Source: Candidatus Hydrogenedentota bacterium (GTDB taxonomy: Bacteria > Hydrogenedentota > Hydrogenedentia > Hydrogenedentales > CAITNO01). From it: 5,461 nucleotides of DNA. The translations under genes and the position numbers were made by a program. How positions within the stretch are numbered: position 1 is the stretch's first letter; the number at the start of each line of letters is the position of its first letter. Below the pieces are notes generated by a model, which was given only the letters and a program-made list of their open reading frames with translations, ran no database searches and was not told the origin of the DNA. This document shows, piece after piece, positions 1-4,711 of this stretch. The stretch is taken from NCBI GenBank assembly GCA_007124105.1, contig SLFT01000325.1, positions 1-5,461 of the forward strand, in the 5' to 3' direction.

Positions 1-31
1 CTGAAAAGAAGCATCCAGAACTCCTTCGATC

Positions 32-355
32 TTGTCCAAATGTATCATAGTCATGATTCGTGACATGCTCTATTATTACGGCAATATAGAAATAATGAGT
101 GGCGAATGTCAAGTTGCACACCCTTATATGAACTGGTTGCGTTGTTTGGCATCGCCGCATTTTTGTGCAGTTGGTCCAGAAAATGTCCTTCCCGTACGGA
201 TGTTCCGCTTCGAAGTGTACCGTTTGAAAGACAGTGGGAAAATGCCGCTGCTTATGAAGGTTAGTGGTATGGTTCGCTGGCGCTCGGAAGAGATTGAAAA
301 CTGGATAGCCAATGGATGCCCTGAACTGCGGGCGCGAAATCCCAGGCGCAACTAA
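32..355 (+). pseudogene. Excisionase-like (AlpA/HTH_17) DNA-binding protein, probably frameshifted
   Basis: The longest open frame is 107 codons from a TTG at 32, with an alternative ATG at 206. Only its last 45 or so residues look like a known family: VYRLKDSGKMP, then MKVSGMVRWRSEEIENWI and NGCP. This is the winged-helix-turn-helix pattern of AlpA/HTH_17 excisionase-like proteins, small DNA-binders that direct excision or act as regulators in phages and integrative elements. The family normally has G-x-S-x-x-T immediately before VYRL. In this frame those residues are missing, but another + frame reads YGCSAS at 195-212, just two bases before the GTG TAC codons of VYRL. One lost base around 213-214 would explain the gap exactly. 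Residues upstream of about 195 resemble nothing in any frame. I infer a decayed gene. A sequencing error is possible, and a short intact protein from 206 cannot be excluded. Confidence 0.45.
50..64. repeat. Imperfect 15-base dyad
   Basis: GTCATGA and TCGTGAC face each other around a single central T, with six of seven positions complementary and the seventh a possible G-U pair. It lies at the start of the excisionase-like reading frame, where an operator could sit. It may be chance in a short AT-rich tract. Confidence 0.2.
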
Positions 356-366
356 AGCATGATGCT
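356..366. repeat. Perfect 11-base palindrome after the excisionase-like frame
   Basis: AGCAT and ATGCT are separated by one G, directly after the TAA stop at 353-355. It is too short to act as a terminator stem, and no T-run follows on either strand. It could be a protein-binding dyad or chance. Confidence 0.2.
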
Positions 367-375
367 GATACGAGT

Positions 376-384
376 GGGACGCAT
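376..384. repeat. Left copy of 9-base direct repeat flanking tRNA-Glu
   Basis: GGGACGCAT occurs here and again at 468-476, where it covers the first bases of the tRNA gene and its 5' flank. The two copies bracket the tRNA. The left copy is also the inverted complement of the tRNA acceptor 3' strand (GCGTCCC at 397-403), so the RNA could form a competing 7-bp hairpin with a 14-base loop. Confidence 0.45.
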
Positions 385-394
385 AAAAAAGAAA
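384..394 (-). terminator. T-rich tract directly after tRNA-Glu CCA, possible termination site
   Basis: On the - strand the bases after CCA read TTTCTTTTTTA. A T-run directly behind a stable RNA helix (here the tRNA acceptor and T arms) can end transcription. There is no separate hairpin before the T-run, so this is a likely 3' end rather than a textbook intrinsic terminator. Confidence 0.35.
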
Positions 395-472
395 TGGCGT
401 CCCCAAGGGGATTTGAACCCCTGTCGCCGCCGTGAAAGGGCGGTGTCCTAGACCAGGCTAGACGATGGGGAC
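395..472 (-). tRNA. tRNA-Glu (anticodon TTC), CCA encoded
   Basis: The - strand folds into a full cloverleaf. The acceptor stem is GTCCCCA with TGGGGAC, the discriminator is G, and CCA is encoded at 395-397. The D stem is GTC/GAC. The anticodon stem is CCGCC/GGCGG around loop CTTTCAC, placing anticodon TTC at 434-436. The T arm is AGGGG-TTCAAAT-CCCCT. It reads GAA and GAG codons and also supplies Glu-tRNA for tetrapyrrole synthesis in organisms that use the C5 pathway. It lies on the same strand as the hpt operon, about 150 bases downstream, with its own likely promoter. Its 3' end borders the tract holding the excisionase-like remnant. Confidence 0.97.
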
Positions 473-476
473 GCAT
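468..476. repeat. Right copy of 9-base direct repeat flanking tRNA-Glu
   Basis: GGGACGCAT overlaps the 5' end of the tRNA gene (468-472) and four bases of leader. It is the partner of the copy at 376-384 beyond the tRNA 3' end. Confidence 0.45.
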
Positions 477-490
477 GGGTATACGACAGG

Positions 491-522
491 AACACGCGGG
501 AGACATACTGTCGCCGCGTGTT
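491..522 (-). other. Strong stem-loop in the tRNA-Glu leader
   Basis: AACACGCGG (491-499) and CCGCGTGTT (514-522) form a perfect 9-bp stem. Inside the 14-base loop, GACA (502-505) and TGTC (509-512) form a second 4-bp stem with a 3-base loop. It falls between the proposed tRNA promoter and the mature tRNA, so it would be near the 5' end of the precursor RNA. No T-run follows on either strand, so it is not a standard terminator. It could protect the precursor, help RNase processing, or mark the end of the hpt message. Confidence 0.5.
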
Positions 523-531
523 GATGGCTGA

Positions 532-561
532 AGTATAACAAAGATGTTTTCCGCAAATCAA
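532..561 (-). promoter_or_regulatory. Likely sigma70-type promoter for tRNA-Glu
   Basis: On the - strand, TTGATT (556-561, 4 of 6 matches to TTGACA) and TATACT (532-537, 5 of 6 matches to TATAAT) are 18 bases apart. Transcription would start near 525, about 50 bases before the tRNA. This gives the tRNA a transcript independent of the long operon upstream. A small CGCAA/TTGCG hairpin (552-567) overlaps the -35 region and may be chance. Confidence 0.5.
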
Positions 562-623
562 CTTGCGTGTTGGTTCCCCTTTTCAGCGGAATGTTTCATT
601 GCTATAGTTTGGCGTCGCAACCG

Positions 624-1139
624 CTATGTCATTACATATATCGCCGGTAGTTGCCGGTACAGGCCGTCATAATCAAGGCCGAAGCCAACGACAAAGTGGT
701 TTTCAATGGTGAAGCCCACATAGTCCGGGGTACTGTTTGCCGCTCGGCGGGACGGTTTGTCGAGTAATGCGCACACGGCAATGGACGCGGGACGTTGCGT
801 TTGTAGATGCTTGATAATGGCTGTTGCGGTGCGGCCAGTATCCACAATATCTTCAATGAGAATGACGTGGCGGTTTGTCATGGATGCTTCCGGCGCCGAG
901 GTGATGCGCACCGTGGGCCCCGGCTGTGTTCCGCTATAGCTTTGTGCGCGTATAAACTCGATCTGCACCGTTTCATGAAGTTGCCTCGCCAGGTCGGCGG
1001 CAAAGAAGAACGCGCCTGAGAGGGTTATCAGCAGCACCGGGTGTTTGCCCTTGTAGTCCTTGTCAATCTGTGCGGCGAGTTCGTGGATGCGCTCCTGGAT
1101 TGCCGCCGTGGCGATGAGCGGCCGTTCACTTATCTTCAT
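624..1139 (-). CDS. hpt: Hypoxanthine phosphoribosyltransferase
   Basis: This 171-residue cytoplasmic enzyme transfers the phosphoribosyl group of PRPP to hypoxanthine (and usually guanine) in purine salvage. The PRPP-binding motif VILIEDIVDTGRT spans residues 92-104, with the acidic pair E-D and the T-G-R-T phosphate loop. LSGAFFFAADLAR (40-52) is the first active-site loop; most relatives have Lys, Arg or Asn where Ser sits before the Gly. The flexible loop has SYSGT near 67-71. DKPSRR (127-132) and FVVGFGLDYDGLYRQLP (149-165) are the usual base-binding C-terminal segments. Length is normal. An in-frame ATG further upstream at 1232 exists, but I chose the ATG at 1139: it gives the family-standard N-terminus and has a strong Shine-Dalgarno site 7 bases away. 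The start lies 14 bases inside tilS, so translation is probably coupled. The usual neighbour ftsH does not follow. Confidence 0.95.
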   Translation of the reverse strand: MKISERPLIATAAIQERIHELAAQIDKDYKGKHPVLLITLSGAFFFAADLARQLHETVQIEFIRAQSYSGTQPGPTVRITSAPEASMTNRHVILIEDIVDTGRTATAIIKHLQTQRPASIAVCALLDKPSRRAANSTPDYVGFTIENHFVVGFGLDYDGLYRQLPAIYVMT

Positions 1140-2550
1140 GGCGCATCTCCACCTCCAGCAAGGTTGTTGTATCTTCGGTAACGGGCGCATGGCTGCCGCG
1201 AATATGTCCGGCCACCCACAGGATGACGTCATTCAGGAGCAGCAGGGGTACAGCGTCGCGGCTGCGGACGGGTATTTTCCGGTCCACCATAATATCCTGT
1301 ATCTTGCGGGTGTGTTTCATGCCAATGGGCGTCATACGGTCGCCGGGTACGCGGGAACGTATATACAATTCTCCTTCAAGTTTATCGGCGTCGAAATACT
1401 GTCTATTGGGTCCGCACCATGCGCGCGCTTCTCCAGGCGGCAAGGCGATCACTGGCACCCGCCGCGCCTGAAACACATATCCCGGCAGCCGCGTCTCGCC
1501 GGGTATGTTCAAAGCGACGCGAGACAGACACTTTATTTCCTCGGCCTGGGCGGCCGTCCTTATGATCGCCTGCTCTGCGGCGCTTTCGATGATTGCGCCG
1601 CCGCCGAAATCAAATTGCTTACCCGACGCGGTCTCACAAATAAAACTACGGGCGTTTACAACGCGTTCATAGGTGACGCATACAGACAGCTGCAACGCCA
1701 ATCGCTTTATTATACGCCGTTGCAGCGCCTCGGGTATCTCCCTGAAACGAGGCCTGTCAATAACATAACTCGCCGCGACGTCCGCTGCCTCAGTAACACA
1801 TCTGCCCAGGGCCTGGTCGGCGAGCGTGTCCAGGTAGTCGCTGTCCACGCGCAGTACATCCGCCAGCCTGGCCAGCGCGACGCGCGCATTCGGGTTACAA
1901 GCCTCAAGCGCGGGCACTACTTCAAGGCGCACACGGTTGCGTGTGCATTGGGGCGCACGGTTGGTATGGTCCTCGCGCCATGAGATATTCTTGTCGCGCG
2001 CCCAGGATTCAATTTCCTGGCGGTTACAGTGGAGCAGCGGACGTACGATTCGTATTCCGTTTCGTTCGGCGACAGGGGCGATGCCGGTGAGGCCGAAGCC
2101 GCTGGCCAGTCCGAGCGCTCCCATCAGAACCGTCTCCGCCTGGTCGTCCGCATGGTGGGCGGTGGCAATCACAGGACGCTCCGCCTTTGCGGCGGCGTCC
2201 ATCAGAAACGCGTACCGGCATTCGCGCGCGTGATTCTCGAAAGAGCGCCCCATCTTGCGCGCCTGCGCTTCCACTGGCGCGCTTCCCTCCTGATATGGCA
2301 CGCGCAACAACGCACACGCTTCACGCACAAAGACGGCGTCGTCAGCGCTGGCGCCGTCCCGTGTTTGATGGTCAAAGTGGGCGGCCTCCACCGGATATTC
2401 GAGCCGACACAGCGCATGGAGCATCACCATGGAATCCACACCGCCGGACACGGCGGCCATCACGCGCGCGCCGGGCGCGATCATTTGATGACGCGCAATG
2501 CTGTTTTTGATGCGCGTTAAGAACGGGTCTGTTTGATGCGCGGCAGTCAT
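1126..2550 (-). CDS. tilS: tRNA(Ile)-lysidine synthetase
   Basis: This 474-residue enzyme attaches lysine to C34 of tRNA-Ile(CAU) using ATP, changing both codon reading (AUA instead of AUG) and charging (Ile instead of Met); it is essential in most bacteria. The PP-loop SGGVDS is at residues 35-40 and AHHADDQAETVL, the second ATP-site signature, at 131-142. SFENHARECRYAFL (103-116), RPLL (170-173) and NRAPQCTRNRVR (197-208) follow the family's N-terminal domain. The C-terminal TilS domain is also present: RSRVPGDRMTPIGM (398-411), KIQDIMVDRKIP (416-427) and WVAGHIRG (445-452). Length resembles the long B. subtilis type rather than the shorter E. coli enzyme. Its ATG overlaps the upstream stop as ATGA, directly after an A3G8 stretch that probably serves as ribosome-binding site. 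It overlaps hpt downstream. Identity is secure. Confidence 0.97.
   Translation of the reverse strand: MTAAHQTDPFLTRIKNSIARHQMIAPGARVMAAVSGGVDSMVMLHALCRLEYPVEAAHFDHQTRDGASADDAVFVREACALLRVPYQEGSAPVEAQARKMGRSFENHARECRYAFLMDAAAKAERPVIATAHHADDQAETVLMGALGLASGFGLTGIAPVAERNGIRIVRPLLHCNRQEIESWARDKNISWREDHTNRAPQCTRNRVRLEVVPALEACNPNARVALARLADVLRVDSDYLDTLADQALGRCVTEAADVAASYVIDRPRFREIPEALQRRIIKRLALQLSVCVTYERVVNARSFICETASGKQFDFGGGAIIESAAEQAIIRTAAQAEEIKCLSRVALNIPGETRLPGYVFQARRVPVIALPPGEARAWCGPNRQYFDADKLEGELYIRSRVPGDRMTPIGMKHTRKIQDIMVDRKIPVRSRDAVPLLLLNDVILWVAGHIRGSHAPVTEDTTTLLEVEMRHEDK
1147..1156 (-). promoter_or_regulatory. Ribosome-binding site deciding the hpt start
   Basis: The - strand reads GGAGGTGGAG, two overlapping Shine-Dalgarno matches, ending 7 bases before the ATG at 1139. 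It lies inside the end of tilS and rules against the longer upstream start. Confidence 0.75.
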
Positions 2551-4481
2551 GCCCCCCCCTTTGCCGGCACGAACACGGTTATCTCCCAGAGACCTTCCAC
2601 GTGTTCGTCCAGTTGTGTCGGATAGGGGTTAAACAACACTTCGGGCGCATTGTCAATACGAATTACGGCGGCCATGCCGAAGGCAAGGCGCCATTGTCCG
2701 TCCGCGTCCCGGCGCCAGTCGCGCCAGCCTGGGTTGCTGAGGCGCATGGCCGCATCCGTGAAGGCAGGCTTACGGGCATTGTTCATACGCGCGCCGCCCG
2801 CCTTTCCCGCCGGCGAAATCACCTGCACGAAATCGCATTCAGGGCCGATTTGCGCCATCGCCGTCAAGGGCAACAGGCCCTCGGGGAATCCCAGGGGCGC
2901 GGCGACAACCGCGTTGTGCGGTCCTGCCGATTCAAGAATCGCCGCCAATACTCCCGCGTCCCAGTCCAGGAACGTATCCACCAGCCCAGGCGCGTCAAGC
3001 GCTGTCGCCAGCGCGGTTGCGAGCGGCCAGACGTTCATGTCGGGGTACTGACCGGATTCGCCGCGCAATTCAAGCAGGGACAGCGCATGACTGTCCCGGC
3101 CCGCCGCGATCAGTGCCTGTTCATACGCCACGCCGCGCAGTTGCTCGGGCAAGGCCGACGACCGGTCGCGCAGTTCGTTGAGAAAATCGGCGACCAGGGA
3201 TGCGTCCGGCGGCGGCAGCAGCCGAGTGGGCAGGTCATGCAGGGAGCGGCCGAACGCTTGCGCCGCCGCCGCCAACTTATCCTCGGCAAGCCAGGCGCGG
3301 GCAAGATAATAGTCCGCGCGCGCTTCGTTCGGCGCAATTCGTTTCACAAAATCGAGGTGGGCGCGCATGGCGTCCAGGTCGCCCCGCGCCAGCGCGGCTT
3401 GCGCGCGTTGTTCATAGTCGCGCGGGTCGCCCGGCAAGACAAACATCATATTGACAACGAGCAGCGCCGCCGTCGCCGCAACCGCTACAGCAACCGGCTG
3501 TCGCACGGCTGTTGCCTTCACGACATAGGGTTGGCCGTAACCGACGACGAGCGCGCCCAGGAACACAAGACCGACCGACGGCACCGGCGCCAGAAGCAAC
3601 ACAAGAAATACGCCCGCGAGCAATGTCGCTATAAACCAGCGATAAACCCCTGGCGCCATGAATTTCCGCGCCAGCCACAGTTTTGCGGCCATCCGGGCAA
3701 CGAGCCACAGCGTCGGCACAAGCAACGCCGCCGCTGGAAACAGGAACATGTTATGGGCGGGTTGCAGCGCGACGAGATCAGGTCGCGGCGGCAACAAGAA
3801 ATACACGCATGTCGCTGCGGGCAACAGGAACCAGGCAATAACGCCGATTCTGCCGGGCGCGTATTCGCTGTTGCGCCTTGCGGCAACAAGCGGCGGCAGA
3901 AGCGCCAGACAGACAAGGCCGGCGGTCAGGCCGCCTCGCACCGTATACGGCCCCGCCATGAGAAGGCCGCTATCGAGACTATAGGCCGTTGGATACACAA
4001 TGCGCAACCGCGCCAGAACGCTCAACAGCATCATGATGCCGCCGCCCGCAACGGAGCATTGCAGCGCCCGCAATATGGTCTCGCGGTTGCGGGCAAGATG
4101 AATGACCGCAACAAATACAACGCATAAGATCGGTACGCGCCAGGGGATGCCGTCGTATCCAGCAACACGCAACGCGCCGCCCAGTACGGCAACAACCGCG
4201 CACGGCCACCACAACTCGAAAGGCGCGCGTAAACGCTTATCCCGCTGCAACTCCATCAGCGCGGAGAACAATATGGGCGCCAGGGCGATATGGTGCAGAT
4301 GGAGTGGGCCGAGTACACGCTGATATGCGCCCAGGGGCCATGCCAATGCGCACAGATACATGCCCAGGGTCGCAAGTCGCGCGACCAGCGACGTCAACTG
4401 GGCAGGCTTGCGACGGGTTGCCGCCGCGACGCCCGCGACGGCATTGCCGGCGATTTTTACATTCCTTTTCCTGGGACTCAC
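2547..4481 (-). CDS. Multi-pass membrane protein with TPR-like tail, possibly O-antigen-ligase-like
   Basis: I do not recognise this 644-residue protein with certainty. A basic N-terminus (R4-K9, R23-K25) is followed by about 11 hydrophobic segments between residues 36 and 349. The soluble part runs from 350 to 644. Two helical pairs at about 356-386 and 388-420 (ALARGDLDAMRAHLDF; YYLARAWLAEDKLAAAAQAF) look like TPR repeats, and the last 100 residues appear beta-rich and Trp-containing. PAHNMFLFPAAALL (241-254) resembles the His-Asn motif of the WaaL/Wzy (Wzy_C) family, and many such proteins carry C-terminal TPRs. That would imply transfer or polymerisation of a lipid-linked glycan at the membrane, but the large periplasmic loop typical of the family is not obvious. 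The start is GTG, overlapping the previous stop as GTGA; the next Met is residue 41, inside the first helix. The stop overlaps tilS. Confidence 0.8.
   Translation of the reverse strand: MSPRKRNVKIAGNAVAGVAAATRRKPAQLTSLVARLATLGMYLCALAWPLGAYQRVLGPLHLHHIALAPILFSALMELQRDKRLRAPFELWWPCAVVAVLGGALRVAGYDGIPWRVPILCVVFVAVIHLARNRETILRALQCSVAGGGIMMLLSVLARLRIVYPTAYSLDSGLLMAGPYTVRGGLTAGLVCLALLPPLVAARRNSEYAPGRIGVIAWFLLPAATCVYFLLPPRPDLVALQPAHNMFLFPAAALLVPTLWLVARMAAKLWLARKFMAPGVYRWFIATLLAGVFLVLLLAPVPSVGLVFLGALVVGYGQPYVVKATAVRQPVAVAVAATAALLVVNMMFVLPGDPRDYEQRAQAALARGDLDAMRAHLDFVKRIAPNEARADYYLARAWLAEDKLAAAAQAFGRSLHDLPTRLLPPPDASLVADFLNELRDRSSALPEQLRGVAYEQALIAAGRDSHALSLLELRGESGQYPDMNVWPLATALATALDAPGLVDTFLDWDAGVLAAILESAGPHNAVVAAPLGFPEGLLPLTAMAQIGPECDFVQVISPAGKAGGARMNNARKPAFTDAAMRLSNPGWRDWRRDADGQWRLAFGMAAVIRIDNAPEVLFNPYPTQLDEHVEGLWEITVFVPAKGGA
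2552..2559 (-). repeat. G8 run at the membrane-protein/tilS junction
   Basis: The - strand reads AAAGGGGGGGGC immediately before the tilS ATG. It encodes the last Lys-Gly-Gly-Ala residues of the 644-residue protein and probably doubles as the tilS ribosome-binding site, about 5 bases from the start. Such runs are prone to slippage during replication, transcription or translation. A -1 slip, or an inserted G, would carry the upstream frame straight into tilS. Confidence 0.6.
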
Positions 4482-4711
4482 TCGGCCGTTTCCATGAACG
4501 TCGGCGCCGGTTCAGGCAGCTCGGACGTTTTGCTGGACTGCATACCCCAGCTGAGCAGCTGCATCAACGCCGCCGCCAGCAACAACACATTGAAAAAGAG
4601 CAGCGCGATACGACGTTCCAGCCGCATGCGCCGAAGGGGATCGCGCAGTCGCATCATCGCGTCCATGGTCTGTGCGTTGTCGGGCGGCATACTTTCCGGT
4701 CGTTCGCTCAT
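4478..4711 (-). CDS. Small single-pass membrane protein, unknown function
   Basis: This is a 77-residue protein I cannot assign to a family. The first 20 residues are polar and Met-rich; residues 21-34 are strongly basic (six Arg). A hydrophobic helix runs from about 35 to 57 (IALLFFNVLLLAAALMQLL), followed by a short Pro- and acid-rich tail. The charge pattern predicts the N-terminus in the cytoplasm and the tail outside. It is too short after the helix for an FtsL/FtsB-type coiled coil. Its ATG overlaps the peptidase stop as ATGA, and its stop overlaps the next start as GTGA. A good Shine-Dalgarno site precedes it. Being locked between a peptidase and a large membrane protein suggests it is a real accessory subunit rather than a chance frame. 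Confidence 0.75.
   Translation of the reverse strand: MSERPESMPPDNAQTMDAMMRLRDPLRRMRLERRIALLFFNVLLLAAALMQLLSWGMQSSKTSELPEPAPTFMETAE

Larger units (their letters stand above)
1..394. other. AT-rich tract next to tRNA-Glu, probable integrative-element remnant
   Basis: This stretch differs from the rest of the window: a hand count gives about 46% GC over 1-360, against 55% and 70% in two sampled lines inside tilS. The only recognisable coding signal is the excisionase-like fragment described separately. Frame +1 is open from the left edge to a TGA at 61-63 (20 codons) and could be the tail of a gene lying outside the window, but I do not recognise it. The tract abuts the 3' end of the tRNA gene, the side on which tRNA-targeting integrases insert. 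No integrase and no second tRNA 3'-end copy are visible, so the element reading is an inference. Confidence 0.4.

Noticed and set aside
48..76. Possible + strand promoter (TAGTCA, 17 bases, TATTAT) before the excisionase-like frame
   Set aside because: The -35 match is only 4 of 6, and AT-rich DNA gives such matches easily. It does not line up with a convincing start codon.
552..567. CGCAA/TTGCG hairpin as an hpt terminator
   Set aside because: The stem is only 5 bp with no T-run behind it, and it overlaps the likely tRNA promoter.
1140..1232. Longer N-terminal extension of hpt from an ATG at 1232
   Set aside because: The extra 31 residues overlap tilS deeply and do not resemble Hpt, while the ATG at 1139 has a strong ribosome-binding site.
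1060..1983. 307-codon open frame on the + strand opposite tilS and hpt
   Set aside because: It is antisense to two securely identified genes and shows no recognisable motif or ribosome-binding site.
2601..4127. 508-codon open frame on the + strand opposite the membrane-protein gene
   Set aside because: Its translation is rich in Arg, Gln and His with no family pattern, and it lies wholly antisense to a well-supported coding frame with membrane helices. It is a by-product of GC-rich codon use.
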